Shown: positions 34,669 to 46,431 of the stretch, piece by piece
How positions within the stretch are numbered: the first letter of the stretch is position 1
Layout: every line of letters starts with the position of its first letter
Assembly (NCBI RefSeq): GCF_036320965.1
Contig: NC_092281.1
Location: forward strand, 10,147,892-10,211,891
Length of the DNA stretch: 64,000 nt
Direction: 5' to 3'
Source of the DNA: Panulirus ornatus
Lineage: Eukaryota > Arthropoda > Malacostraca > Decapoda > Palinuridae
Translations under genes and position numbers: made by a program
The notes under the pieces: generated by a model
Seen by the model: only the letters and a program-made list of their open reading frames with translations
What the model was told of the DNA's origin: nothing
Database searches by the model: none

Positions 34669-35078
34669 ACAAAAGAACATGAAAATATTATCAACTGTGT
34701 GACTAACTTTAGCATCTTGTACAGATCATATGTTTCCAGAAGTCTTCAGGTCTACCTTCACGACGCTTGACATGTGTATTGTCGAGGCTTTCAACACCAT
34801 CTGTCTCATCCATATGTTGTTCAAGTTCCCTTTGAAGTCTATATTTTACAACACGTCAACCCTTAGTGTCCAATTACGTAAACCATTTGCTGATGGACGT
34901 TGTCAACAGTATCAGATTGTAGGATTATGTATATAGAAGACATCAGATCCCTCGAGCAAGAAGATACAACCCTGTGTTGGATATGATGACATTGACTTCA
35001 ATGGTCAGGTCAGAGGTCACGCATCTTATCCTCCTTTTTTTTTCCTTCTCCCCTTCATTCGTGGATGGCGTGTATCAG

Positions 35079-35243
35079 AGGCGTCTTGCCTCAGATCAAC
35101 AACAGTTGCCCTCGCATCAGGAATTTCAACATTCTAATTTTCCTGTCCAACTTCACGACCGTCTTATGAATGATGAGTCGCGGACCTCAGCACCAGACGC
35201 AGCACTAAGCCAGCACACACGATACCTGGTGTTGATCATGTGA
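35079..35243 (+). CDS. Candidate terminal exon, unknown product
   Basis: A clear polypyrimidine stretch (35,025-35,070) leads to GTGTATCAG, and the frame that follows is open for 54 codons to TGA at 35,241. It reads RRLASDQQQLPSHQEFQHSN, then NFPVQLHDRLMNDESRTSAP, then DAALSQHTRYLVLIM. It is Gln/His/Ser-rich and polar until a short hydrophobic end. Phase 0 matches the donor at 34,454. The stop lies about 30 bp before a large minisatellite, which would fall in the 3' UTR or just beyond. No polyadenylation signal was identified and no family is recognised. Confidence 0.4.
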   Translation, partial: RRLASDQQQLPSHQEFQHSNFPVQLHDRLMNDESRTSAPDAALSQHTRYLVLIM

Positions 35244-35274
35244 TTACTTCACACGTTAAGATGACGACGAGAAC

Positions 35275-36305
35275 ATGGACGAAATGACGACCAGGACGAT
35301 GATGAAGGTGACGATATAACGTGACGATGATGAAGGTGACGATATAACGTGACGAGGACGAGGATGAAGGTGACGATATAACGTGACGAGGACGATGATG
35401 AAGGTGACGATATAACGTGACGAGGACGATGATGAAGGTGACGATATAACGTGACGATGATGAAGGTGACGATATAACGTGACGAGGACGATGATGAAGG
35501 TGACGATATAACGTGACGAGGACGAGGATGAAGGTGACGATATAACGTGACGAGGACGAGGATGAAGGTGACGATATAACGTGACGATGACGATGATGAA
35601 GGTGACGATATAACGTGACGATGACGAGGATGAAGGTGACGATATAACGTGACGATGATGAAGGTGACGATATAACGTGACGATGACGAGGATGAAGGTG
35701 ACGATATAACGTGACGAGGACGATGATGAAGGTGACGATATAACGTGACGATGATGAAGGTGACGATATAACGTGACGAGGACGATGATGAAGGTGACGA
35801 TATAACGTGACGATGATGAAGGTGACGATATAACGTGACGAGGACGATGATGAAGGTGACGATATAACGTGACGACGAGGACGATGATGAAGGTGACGAT
35901 ATAACGTGACGAGGACGATGATGAAGGTGACGATATAACGTGACGAGGACGATGATGAAGGTGACGATATAACGTGACGAGGACGATGATGAAGGTGACG
36001 ATATAACGTGACGATGATGAAGGTGACGATATAACGTGACGATGACGAGGATGAAGGTGACGATATAACGTGACGATGAGGATGAAGGTGACGATATAAC
36101 GTGACGATGAGGATGAAGGTGACGATATAACGTGACGATGAGGATGAAGGTGACGATATAACGTGACGATGACGATGATGAAGGTGACGATATAACGTGA
36201 CGACGAGGACGATGATGAAGGTGACGATATAACGTGACGAGGACGATGATGAAGGTGACGATATAACGTGACGATGATGAAGGTGACGATATAACGTGAC
36301 GAGGA
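35275..36305. repeat. Minisatellite, 31 units of 28-37 bp
   Basis: The core GATATAACGTGACG occurs 31 times. The spacer is built from GAT, GAG, GAC and GGA triplet-like words, so unit lengths are 28, 31, 34 or 37 bp, always in 3-bp steps. All lengths leave a remainder of one on division by three, so a frame cycles through all three phases; two minus-strand frames stay open for 369 codons. These are repeat by-products. TGACG, the half-site of CREB/ATF-type bZIP sites, is present several times per unit. Confidence 0.97.
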
Positions 36306-36715
36306 CCAGAGTTAGAGACGAGGAACACAACAACTTGATTTCCACTGCACAACTTCACTATGGTGTATGGCAGCGTTAGTAAAACAAATCGTACGACAAC
36401 TTTACTTCCTACTTACACGAGCTGACAATTTATTATAGTTAGGCAGCGGCATACTGGTTATACTCGAACTAGAGAGGTATAACTTACAAAGCTTGGAAGA
36501 GCTTCAGTCGACTATACTTTCCCCATGTTACATACCAGCATTTCTCACCTATTCTCATTCAGTTCCCTCATTCTCTGCCCAGTAAAATGAGTCAAGTCTC
36601 ACAACGAAAAGTCTGCGTAACTTGGAGGAAAACGGTAGTTCAAGAGCTGCTGTTCATCTTCGTTAGGTACAGGTCGTTAACGAGGAGAGGTTTATCCAAC
36701 CCCGGGAGAACGACA
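36306..36715. other. Intergenic DNA, nothing recognised
   Basis: No exon-like segment or repeat was noted. Confidence 0.5.
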
Positions 36716-36719
36716 AGAC

Positions 36720-36860
36720 GACTCTGGAGCTCGGAAGTACGACCCTCGGGCATGTTGACACGACCCGTGAGCACGGAGACACGACCTTTGGGCATACCAC
36801 CCATCATCACGAAAGTACGACCCTTGACCACATGGTACGACCCCTTGGGCATAATGACCT
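36720..36860 (-). repeat. 21-bp minisatellite family, inverted degenerate array
   Basis: About six drifted units reading AGTACGACCCTTGACCACAT and similar, in reverse orientation to the block that starts 100 bp downstream. Confidence 0.75.
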
Positions 36861-36954
36861 CGCCTTTGTCGCTCACCCGAGGATACACGTCATGTATAAC
36901 AATCTTAAAGATCGTTCCATTGTTCTCAAGGCTGGCATTATGCTCAGCGGACGT

Positions 36955-37135
36955 ACTGTCGTGCTCAAGGGTCGTGCCATCGTGCTCAAAGGTCATGCCA
37001 TCGTGCTCAAGGGTCGTGCCATCGTGTCCAGGGGTCGCACCATCGTGTTGAAGGGTCGTACCATCGTGCTTAAGGGTCGTACCATCGTGTTCAAGGGTCG
37101 TACCATCGTGCTCAAAGGTCGTGCCATCCCAGCTC
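36955..37135 (+). repeat. 21-bp minisatellite family, forward array
   Basis: Nine close units (GTCGTGCTCAAGGGTCGTGC, ATCGTGTTCAAGGGTCGTAC). With the inverted block at 36,720-36,860 it forms an imperfect inverted pair. Confidence 0.93.
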
Positions 37136-37336
37136 GCGAGGACGACAACGGGTGTGCACAGGCGGGCGGGCGCGCGGGTGAGTGATGGAACCTGGCGCGG
37201 GCGTGCTGGGGGCGTCCCAGATACACTAGGAACAGCCAGGGTCAGGAGGACGTAGGGGGGCCAGGAAGACCCGCCGGAGGCACTGAAGAACTCAGGAGGA
37301 AGCAGGAGGAGGAGGAGTCAGGTGGTGAAGGATCGA

Positions 37337-37339
<3 letters not shown>
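37136..37339. other. GC-rich spacer
   Basis: GGCGGGCGGGCGCGCGG is followed by GTGAGTGATGG, which resembles a donor. The upstream sequence is the minisatellite, so no exon is called. Purine-rich GGAGGA words follow to the (GA)n tract. Confidence 0.4.

Positions 37340-37409
<70 letters not shown>
37340..37409. repeat. (GA)n microsatellite
   Basis: About 35 uninterrupted GA units. Confidence 0.97.
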
Positions 37410-37413
<4 letters not shown>

Positions 37414-37539
37414 TGTTGTGGGGTGAAACATAATTCAAGTTAATGATCATCAGTGAGGGTTGGGGAGGTTGCTGGTGGGGTGGGTCCACCCTTCCTCAAA
37501 ATTCCATGTTAAAGAACCAAGTAAACGCGTCTGTTTTCC

Positions 37540-37670
37540 TGTCAGTATGTGTGTCTGTACTTCTGTATATGTATACGTGTGAGTATGTCTGTCTGTCTGT
37601 ACGTCTGTATATGTATACGTGTATGTCATGGTGTTCTGTACGTCAGTATATGTGTGAGTATGTCTTGTTG
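37540..37670. repeat. TG/TA-rich minisatellite, unit about 50 bp
   Basis: CTGTATATGTATACGTGT occurs twice, each copy followed by TATGTC-type words, and a third partial copy ends at TGTGTGAGTATGTCTTG. Confidence 0.8.
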
Positions 37671-39100
37671 TGAGGGGGGGAAGGGGGTGAAACGTACTCA
37701 GACAGGTCTGGTGGAAACTGTGACAAAGAATCATGAATGTGACTAAGAATCCACAGTTCCCACTGTGGGAAATACTGGACGACATCCCCCAAAGCCCTGA
37801 GGTAGCGAGTTAATAGTGGAGGGGTCAGCGATACATATTTCCAGACTCCGAGGGTAGAGCGATAGTGGAAGGGTAAACGATATTTCCAGAGCCTTGAGGC
37901 TGAGCATTAATGGAAGCCACGGCGATATTTCAAGTTAACAAAAAAAAAAAAATACTTTTATATATATATCAAGTAAAACCTTCAGCATTATTATCATCCT
38001 GCTGCATACTAATAACCAGGATGATAATGGAACAACCTCGGAACCACCAGAATTATTAACACAACCTTTGCAAGCAACCTCCCAACACACACACACACAC
38101 ACACACAGCAAATTAAACACAAGGAACTGCATTTTCTCGCTTATATTTTCTCTTTTTTTTTTTTCCTTTTAAAAGAAAACGGAAGTCATCTGTTGGTGGA
38201 TTTCACCGCGGGAGATTTTTTTGTAAAGACATTTTTAGGAGTCGTGATGATGATCCTCACGACCTTAGATAATCTTAAGTGTACAGTTATGTGCGTATTA
38301 AAGCTCATTGAAGTCATTGTCAGGATATTTAGTGTTCGAATGCTCAGGTAATGTCTGCCCGTTGGAGGATATTTCATAATATCTCTCCTTTCCCCCTTTT
38401 TCTCTCTCTCTCGCGCGCGCGCTCCTTGCAGGAGCAGGGAAAATGAGACTCCCTCGGAGAGGAGGTTAGTTCATTCAACGAGACTGGACTCCATAGGAGT
38501 CTGAAAACATTGATCCATCGAGTATGTCCACATAAGAACAAAGTCTGTGTGTGTGTGTGTGTGTGTGTGTAGAGGCGTATATGAATACCTGTACTTGCGT
38601 AAGTATGTAAACGTGTCCATGAAATATGTATACAGATGTGTAAATGTATATACTATATAATTACCATAGCATTAACTAACCTTTTCTCCAGGGATCACCA
38701 GTAACTCAAACGAGGTCAGAAGACGGCCCCAGCCATGGCAGTATGGTTGGTTAGTAATGACCTTTGACCCCTGCTGCTGCTTCCACTACAGCTGCCAACA
38801 TTTATGTCTTTTGCATTACCGTTTCTTCTGCCTGCTGGACACGATGGCTTCCAGCGTGTAATCACATTAATTTGCTTCTCGTTCCAGGCTGATGGCAGGT
38901 GTTGTTTCACCCCTTTCGCTTCATACTCGTCTTAGGCACTGGAAAGGGAGAGTAATTATTCTACGTGTGAGTTTGAGAAAGGGAGAGAGAGGGTGATAGA
39001 TAAACAGATCAATAGATAGATGTATGGCTAGATAGAGAATATCCTGACAATTTTCTCCTATGGAACGTTCATCACCCTATTCAAAGGGCCTCCTCGATCA
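37671..39100. other. Intergenic DNA with minor repeats
   Basis: It holds a short A-run (37,940), (CA)n at 38,088-38,107 and (GT)n at 38,546-38,570. A minus-strand frame of 64 codons at 38,716-38,910 (MKQHLPSAWNEKQINVITRW) is mixed in composition, but no splice site is convincing. Confidence 0.4.
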
Positions 39101-39114
39101 GAACTTAGTTCCTT

Positions 39115-39190
39115 GATTACCTTCTATCACTGCCTACCACCATTACCATCACCACCTACCACCATTACAACCTACCACCATCACCAGATC
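39115..39190. repeat. ACC-rich low-complexity tract
   Basis: Repeats of CACCATTACC and CACCTACCACC words. Confidence 0.8.
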
Positions 39191-39289
39191 AACCCCAGTC
39201 TGTCCTGCTGGTGCTCAGAATCTAATGGTAGGGGGAACCTGTACGTGGGTGTTCATACTGACGGCGTAACTAAGGCTAAGGTTACTTGT

Positions 39290-39480
39290 AGGAGTCCTAG
39301 GATGATGTGTCCTGGTCTGTAGTAGTCCCGGGATGACGTGTCCTGGTCTATAGGAACGTGTCCTGGTCTGGAGTAGACCTAGGGTGAGGTGCCCTGGTCT
39401 ATAGGAACGTGTCCTGGTCTGTAGCAGTCCTAGGAAGACGTGTCCTGGTCTGTAGTGGTTCTAGGATGACGTGCATTCTC
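39290..39480. repeat. Minisatellite with TGTCCTGGTCTGTAG units
   Basis: Six to seven units alternate TGTCCTGGTCTGTAGTAGTC with CCTGGTCTATAGGAACG, about 20-40 bp apart. Confidence 0.85.
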
Positions 39481-39514
39481 TACCTCGACCTGCACGTCAC
39501 CTACCGTCGTGCAC

Positions 39515-39655
39515 GCCATACCCGCGCGTCATGTACCGTCGTGCACGCCCGTGCAGCACTGCCATACCCGCGCGTCATGTACCTGTCGTGCACGCCCGTG
39601 CAGCACTGCCATACCCGCGCGTCATGTACCGTCGTGCACGCCCGTGCAGCAATGC
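39515..39655. repeat. 46-bp minisatellite, three units
   Basis: CATACCCGCGCGTCATGTAC recurs at about 39,517, 39,563 and 39,610 with GTCGTGCACGCCCGTGCAGC between. The GCGCG and CGTGCACG palindromes make it CpG-dense compared with its surroundings. Confidence 0.92.
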
Positions 39656-39914
39656 CAGAGCTGCAAGTCACCAGCCTCACTCCCCAACGTACTCCCTTGG
39701 CCAAACATTCCCCCTCGGTGTTTACTTGTAAAATATTTACACCACTTCGGGGAGTGTAAACATAATCTAAAATTCGCGCTGGGCACCTGTTGCGTCATCA
39801 TTACCACTTGTGGCGTCATCACTCGTTACCTCCGGCGTCCACTTGGGCCCTTGGCTGATCCCGGGGCAACACAAGGCCTAGGGGACGGGGCAACACAAGG
39901 CCACGGGGGACGGG

Positions 39915-40370
39915 GCAACACCTGGAGGATGGGATAATGATGATCCCAACACCTGAAGGATGGGATAATGATGATCCCAGTACCTGAAGGATGGGATAAT
40001 AATCCCAACACCTGAAGGATGGGATAATGATGATCCCAGCACCTGAAGGATGGGATAATGATGACCCCAACACCTGAAGGATGGGATAATGATGATCCCA
40101 GCACCTGGAGGATGGGATAATGATGATCCCAGCACCTGAAGGATGGGATAATAATCCCAACACCTGAAGGATGGGATAATGACCCCAACACCTGAAGGAT
40201 GGGATAATGATGATCCCAACACCTGAAGGATGGGATAATGATGATCCCAGCACCTGAAGGATGGGATAATGATGATCCCAGCACCTGAAGGATAGGATAA
40301 TGATGATCCCAGCACCTGAAGGATGGGATAATGATGATCCCAGCACCTGAAGGATGGGATAAAAGTAACG
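39915..40370. repeat. 31-bp minisatellite, about 15 units
   Basis: The unit begins CTGAAGGATGGGATAATGAT and continues GATCCCAGCAC; some units are 28 bp because one ATG-length word is lost. Three minus-strand frames stay open for about 175-204 codons because no unit contains a stop. Confidence 0.97.
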
Positions 40371-40966
40371 TCTTCAGCTGTGGATGTGTCAGCACCCAGG
40401 ACACCCGAGGACCAAGCTGTGCTAAAGATGACACATCCACCAGAGATTAGAACTCGTACGAATCCTACTCCTACCAATCCTCCAGCTATGCTGGTGATTA
40501 CACACGATGAATGGATATCGCCAGATTGCAGCTGTTGATCAATCGAATTAATCAGTAATACAATTTTCCATATTCAGTGATGGAAGTGGAATATCAAATC
40601 TTTTTTAGCCCAGTACGCTCAAGGTGTGTTTATACACGGGAGCAAACGTATTATTGCCTTCACTTAATTACGGGAGATACGAAGTCATTCTATCATATGC
40701 CATATTAATCAATCCATTGCATGGAATACGCTTTTATTGACGCAATATCTGGCCCGCCTTTTGTGCTTTCTCATTCGATTGCGTACTGTACCGATACTAG
40801 TACGAATTATGAATATATAGTAAATAATACGTCTATGGCCCTTGTTGTAATAATTATTTAATATTAATTCATCCTTAAAGGTTTCGTTATAGTTATCAGA
40901 AGGAATTTTGTTTATTCCCACCGTACATAATACTCGATACTTCATTACAGTCATTCCATCGTCTGA
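40371..40966. other. Intergenic DNA, nothing recognised
   Basis: AT-rich and single-copy-looking. Confidence 0.5.
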
Positions 40967-41239
40967 TAACCTCGCCATATATTACCATGCCTAGGTATAG
41001 ATAGCTAACCTCGCCATATATTACCACGCCTAGGTATAGATAGCTAACCTCGCCATATATTACCACGCCTAGGTATAGATAGCTAACCTCGCCATATATT
41101 ACCACGCCTAGGTATAGATAGCTAACCTCGCCATATATTACCACGCCTAGGTATAGATAGCTAACCTCGCCATATATTACCACGCCGAGGTATAGATAGC
41201 TAACCTCGCCATATATTACCACGCCTAGGTATAGATAGC
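40967..41239. repeat. 39-bp minisatellite, seven near-identical units
   Basis: TAACCTCGCCATATATTACC starts at 40,967 and every 39 bp to 41,201. The units differ at two positions only (ATGCC at the first unit, CCGAGG at the sixth). The minus strand encodes an in-frame 13-residue repeat as a by-product. Confidence 0.98.
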
Positions 41240-41351
41240 TTTATAAACACGGTTGCTTAATCACTCATGTTGATTTTAGGAACATCTGCATGTACGACTG
41301 AGGGAGGTGGAGGTATGTGGTTGTTGGCTTAGAACTGCCGTTCGAACTTTA

Positions 41352-41419
<68 letters not shown>
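41352..41419. repeat. (GT)n(GA)n compound microsatellite
   Basis: Eight GT units are followed by about 26 GA units. Confidence 0.97.
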
Positions 41420-41422
<3 letters not shown>

Positions 41423-41671
41423 TCTGAAAAAAAAAAAACCAGTCGATTGAACAAGTCTTTCTTTCTCTATTTTATATCGCCTGTGAAGACAAAGGCCTGA
41501 CTGACCTTTCCCCTGAGGCTTTGGTTGTCGGCATTTGACATTCTCTGACCTTTAGATCTGCAGGGACCACTAAAATCTCACAGGTAATCCATAAACATCA
41601 TGATGATTGGCTTTCAGACGGCAAATATAGCCTTTCTAACATTAAAATACTGCATGCATTATAAGCCTGAA

Positions 41672-41674
<3 letters not shown>

Positions 41675-41723
<49 letters not shown>
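41675..41723. repeat. (AT)n microsatellite
   Basis: About 24 uninterrupted AT units. Confidence 0.97.
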
Positions 41724-41725
<2 letters not shown>

Positions 41726-42029
41726 ATCGAGTAAGGAAATATGGATCATTAATTTAGTATTAGCAGTTCTGTGTATTTGTACCCTGGTGTATATAAATAA
41801 CGTAAGCCACACTAACAGTTACAGCAAAAATCAGGCTGTATTTTTCCGCAGATCTGGGGGCAAGATAGAGTTACACGTGATGCTTAATCGAGAAACACAC
41901 ACGGTAACTCATGGTCGATACTCCCACTGCCAGGGGTGGGAACATAACTTCTCGTTGCACGAGTTATAAAGTGAAGGTGTTATAAGCTGCACGTGTTTGT
42001 TGCCATATCACTTGTACCATATGTTAAGT

Positions 42030-42090
42030 GTACCTACAGTTGTATCAGGTGTTAGTCTACCTACACTAGTACCATATGTTAGTCTACCTT
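42030..42090. repeat. Short tandem repeat, unit about 29 bp
   Basis: GTTAGTCTACCT and ACCATATGTTAG words recur two to three times. Confidence 0.65.
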
Positions 42091-42319
42091 CATTTGGTGG
42101 TCGATTATAATAACTCGTGTAATGGATAACATACGAGAGTATGCTCGATATACCCCTTTGTATGGAGAGAGTATCCACCACACCCTCCTGCCATGAGGTG
42201 GTGAGCATATTCTACCACATATAACTAAAATGCCCGACTGAATAATATTCCCATGTCATTTATAGTATACTCCATGTATACTCACTGGCAGATGGTATGT
42301 TTAGTGTCTATTATACATA

Positions 42320-42430
42320 TGTGACCACATGTACATTGTTCACAGACCACATGCACAGTGTTCACACACCACATACTTCACAGACCCCATGTACGCTGTT
42401 CCCACACCATATGTACATCACATGTATACT
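42320..42430. repeat. Degenerate minisatellite, unit about 26 bp
   Basis: ACCACATGTACATTGTTCAC recurs four times with drift. Confidence 0.75.
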
Positions 42431-42504
42431 GATCATGGCCAACATATCTGTCCCTCCAATTCAAATGTAGTCTTCTTATATATGAACTCCTGTTCACTTG
42501 TGTT

Positions 42505-42720
42505 CACAGCTCGCATACTTCCACATTCTCACTACAAGCCTGTAGCCACTGCCTTCTTTCACAGCCTCACTGCAAACTTGTAGCTACTGCCTTCTTCTTT
42601 CACAGCTTCACTGCAAGCTTGTAGCCACTGCCTTCTTCTTTCACAGCCTCACTGCAAACTTGTATCCACTTCCTTCTTCTTTCACAGCCTCACTGTAATC
42701 CTGAAGCCAATCTGTACAGT
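42505..42720. repeat. 41-bp minisatellite, about five units
   Basis: CACAGCCTCACTGCAAACTT followed by GTAGCCACTGCCTTCTTC recurs every 41 bp, with the first and last units eroded. Confidence 0.93.
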
Positions 42721-44159
42721 CTCAACCACTCTAGCCAAAGCGCCACTCTCTTCCTGGGTTTACGCGAGTATCCCAAAACATTTGTATCAATATCTCTCTC
42801 ACTCTGTACATATTCCCCCAAAATCTCTCTACTTTCTCTGTATTCACAGTATTTTTCCATATGCAAGAATCACGTAAACCTGAATATTACATTACGATTT
42901 CTTTCTCCGTGGTGTGGATCTGGTCAGTACAACTCGGGTCGTAGGAGAACCCTTAATTTTCGTTTAATTTTTGCCTCACACGTCAAGTGTGACACTTCCC
43001 ATTCACCTCCGCCGACTCAACGACCTGATGCTTTCGTATTCCAGGGAGGATTTTATAGACTCGATACTCCGATCTGTAGTGCAATCCTGCACAAGATCCT
43101 TTAGTATTCAAGCCTCTTTCCCCGTGCTCTCAGATGCACTGAATGGAATAGTTTATACGCCACATTATGACCCTCTTTTGTGAGCCAGTTTCTTGATCCT
43201 CCTAAGGACATTTACATATATATATATTTTTTTCTATTAGTTTTTGATTTCATTTCTTCTTGCATGTGGATTATACGTTTACATTTACTAGCATTCTTAT
43301 TTACGTTCCCTCACTCGTGAACAAAAGGGAGGCAATCCTGTTTGTTGTGACTGTTATTAGATTTCAGTGGATTTCGCCATTTTATAAAGGATCCATTGCA
43401 AGGAATGGGAACGTCTCGGGATGAAACAAGTTTAACAAATATGACCATCAGTTGCAAATGGTACGAGGACTGGTGGTGGGAGGGCGCTCCATGACAAAGG
43501 CTTTGGCGATGTTATCAGGGATATAAAGGAACGACGAGAAAGAGAGGCACGCGATATTATACCCTAACTGGAGGTCATAAAGACTTTCGTTTCTCACACC
43601 GTTTTTGAGACAATGGTAAAGAGAACGGCACTGTCTTAAATCGTGAGAAAGAAAACGGTATCACCAAAGATTATTCGAAGGTCCTCTTTTTTCGTGATTA
43701 AAGTCTATGAAGATATGCTTTCAGGTGCTTTCCGATACCTCCATCCGGAGTTTAACTGCTTTAATAGAATTTTTCGTACTGTACTGTTGGTTGTGAGGTA
43801 CCGGCAGTTGTGAAGATGGAGTGTGTGTGTGTGTGATATCATAACCAGAATATCGTATGATTAAAGCCCGACGAGAGAGGCAGCCACTTGACGTGGCTTG
43901 GGGTCAATTCATCTTCGGTGCCGGCTGCCGGCCGGCCAGCTCCAGGTGTCCAGCGAAATATCTGAACCTGCGAAATGAATGACCCACCGACCGATGGAGT
44001 ACACTGGTGCATGGGCTGGGCATAGGGAATTCGCACCACCCACCAAAGTTACGTTTATCACAAAAAATTTTTTTCATCTGTTCACTGGTGGGCTTGGCAC
44101 TATTTTTTACGAATCGTGTTTTGCTCGTGATTTCTCTGTACATCAGTCAAACTATGTTG
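42721..44159. other. Intergenic DNA, nothing recognised
   Basis: No tandem repeat or exon-like segment is convincing. Short open frames on both strands overlap near 43,840-44,170. Confidence 0.4.
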
Positions 44160-44605
44160 GTGGTTTTTGAGCCACTTTTAACAAGGAGAAAAGACTCTTA
44201 TACGAAGAGCGAAGGCTTTTGGTAGTTTTTGGGTGCAGATAATGTCAGCAATACCATACACAGCCCCCATAAGGTTCGATCAACTTCTCGTGTGTTATAT
44301 TAATCCTAATCTAATCTCTCTTCTCTTCTTTGGTTCCATGTTGACTAAACATATAACTTTGAAAAGTACTGAATAGGAATATTTTTCATGGGGATTTTAG
44401 AGATAGTAAAGCGACTCTTTTATAAAAGAACGAAGTATACTCTATGGGGCGAGTCCTTGTGATGATGTCCACAATCAATACAGCTGTCAACAACCTCTCC
44501 TGTTATATCTAATTTGGTTGATCTCTCTTCTTTTTTGCTTCACTGTTGTGGAATCTTATAATTTCGAAAAGAACACCGAATGAGAGTATATTAGTCAACA
44601 GCTAT
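44160..44605. repeat. Diverged tandem duplication, period about 220 bp
   Basis: Two copies share, in order, GACTCTTATACGAAGAGCGA / GACTCTTTTATAAAAGAACG, a GTGATAATGTC-like block, CAACNNCTCNTGTGTTATAT / CAACCTCTCCTGTTATATCT, CTAATCTCTCTTCT / GATCTCTCTTCTTT, and CTTTGAAAAGTACTGAATAG / TTTCGAAAAGAACACCGAAT. Confidence 0.65.
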
Positions 44606-44813
44606 TTAGATGGTTTTAAACGCAATGGTTGCAGTGCCTGCACCATTCTGTTTTTACGTCAGCATCGTAAGACAAATATAAATGAAGACACACTGTAAAT
44701 TGTATAGCTGTATTTACCGTAAATAAATGTCTTCACGGACCAGTATTATTACTATTCAGTTACTTATTTGTTATTCCTATATGTCACACACTCGAGTGTT
44801 ATTTTGCACCCTT

Positions 44814-45170
44814 TCACGTTACATGTCCGACTCGTAACGGCAGGTCACACATATTTCTCAAGTTAGAAATGTCGCTTGTTACCAATGGACGGCCTGACGA
44901 CACCTCACAATGCATCGTTGATTGGAGCATTTTAGTACACAATGGTCCACATGGACTCCAATGCGGATGCCAGGTCTCAGCCTGGACTTCGGGCTGCATA
45001 ACCTCCAGCTGGACCAAAGTGGCCAAATAAACCCTACCTGGGGCCAGCCTAGCCACCTCCTCGACCCTTAGGGCTTGAAGGATACTCACGTCATATTTTT
45101 TTTTTCTTTGTAGATTTGTGAAATTCCTACGAACGTAGAATTTTGTGTCTATAACTAAGAATTTAAACAT
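44814..45170 (-). other. Open frame of 118 codons over a possible SINE remnant
   Basis: The minus strand is open from 45,170 to 44,814 and parts have protein-like composition (SILQALRVEEVARLAPGRVY, QLEVMQPEVQAETWHPHWSP). On the plus strand 44,930-45,065 has CAGCTGGACC, then AAATAAACCCTACCTGG and CCAGCCTAGCC, which vaguely match the body and tail of the window's tRNA-derived SINEs. I cannot decide between an exon and an eroded SINE; no splice site is good. Confidence 0.25.
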
Positions 45171-46263
45171 ATGACTTTATCTGTTATCGGTTAAATTGTT
45201 AGAATTAATGATAACGTTGAGCTCAACTTCAGAGTGGTTCGTGAGGTATACGTATCGGACATTATGTACGAAACAGCCTTATCTAGTTTGTATTTTCGGC
45301 ACTGGAGTGTAAATTCTCGGTGCGAAGTGAGGGTAATATAGAAGATATGTATTTCTATAATCTCTTGTCGAGGGGAAATACTCTCTCCCTACCTGACACC
45401 CCAGATAATGGGGAGGATAACGGTGGTGAAAGGTGGCGGACCCCATATAATGGGGTGGTAATAGCGAGGGAGGACCAGCAACCCCCTCTCCCACCCGATA
45501 ATGGAGGATGTAATGAGAGACGGTGCTCAGCTCATAATGAGGAGGTTGTTCATGACGCATCACAGTGCCATACACACCTGGGGGTGGGTGGCAGAAGCAG
45601 CGACGCGTCGTTAACCTTCGTCATGCATAATCAGCTAATGTAGTCTACTGCATATGGACTCGCATGGGAAGTGTATCTGTCAAAGGGGTGCGTGCAGCGT
45701 GCTGGTCAACATACCACTTTGGGATATAACCTTGATGTGTCGTCCCTCGCTCTGCTGAGTGCCAGTCATATAACCAGTGAAGGGACCTTAGTACGGATCA
45801 ATATATTTCCACAGGGCGATACATGAGGGCCCCGGCTCCCCTCAAGGCTGTGGTGACGAGTGAGAAACACCAAGCGATGGCGATTGGGTCAATACTACGA
45901 GGGTGACATATGGGGCATTACGAAGTGGTGTGTGTAGTGTCAAGTGATCTAGAGACCAAATTGTGAAAACTGACAAGAAGTCTCGTTAGGATCTCTATTT
46001 TCTACAAACGAAAAGGATCTTCCGAACTACAGGGCGAGCAGAGAGAGAAGAAGAATTATGTACGAACCAACCAAGCAGACAGACAGAGACCCCTTGACCC
46101 CCTGGCTCCATTGACGAGTCGAGTGTGTGTGGACTGACGCGCGATCTAGAATGAGCAAATATGACACAGTTACGAGGTTTGAATGGCGACCTGGATATTG
46201 CCTTTCGTGGTTTCTGTCGCTTCATTCAGTTTTTGAGTCGCCTGTCTCACCGCCGTGATATAT
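45171..46263. other. Intergenic DNA, nothing recognised
   Basis: Positions 45,405-45,545 contain degenerate repeats of CCCNATAATGGGGNGG words. The rest shows no exon-like segment. Confidence 0.4.
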
Positions 46264-46366
46264 TCAACCCCATTTGTCACTGTCCAGTGACAACGACAGA
46301 GGCATGCACGGGGAAGGTTTATCACTGTGAATGATGAAGAAGGTCGGTCGTGGGGGTCTCTCTCTC

Positions 46367-46431
<65 letters not shown>

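Noticed and set aside
35236..36358. Two minus-strand open frames of 369 codons.
   Set aside because: They are entirely made of the 28-37 bp minisatellite, which lacks stops in all frames; unit lengths are not multiples of three and the same peptide is read in each phase.
37136..37200. GC-rich segment followed by GTGAGTGATGG as an exon end.
   Set aside because: The upstream sequence is the 21-bp minisatellite and no acceptor precedes the segment.
39819..40477. Three overlapping minus-strand open frames of 175-204 codons.
   Set aside because: They are translations of the 31-bp minisatellite in three frames, with no independent coding support.
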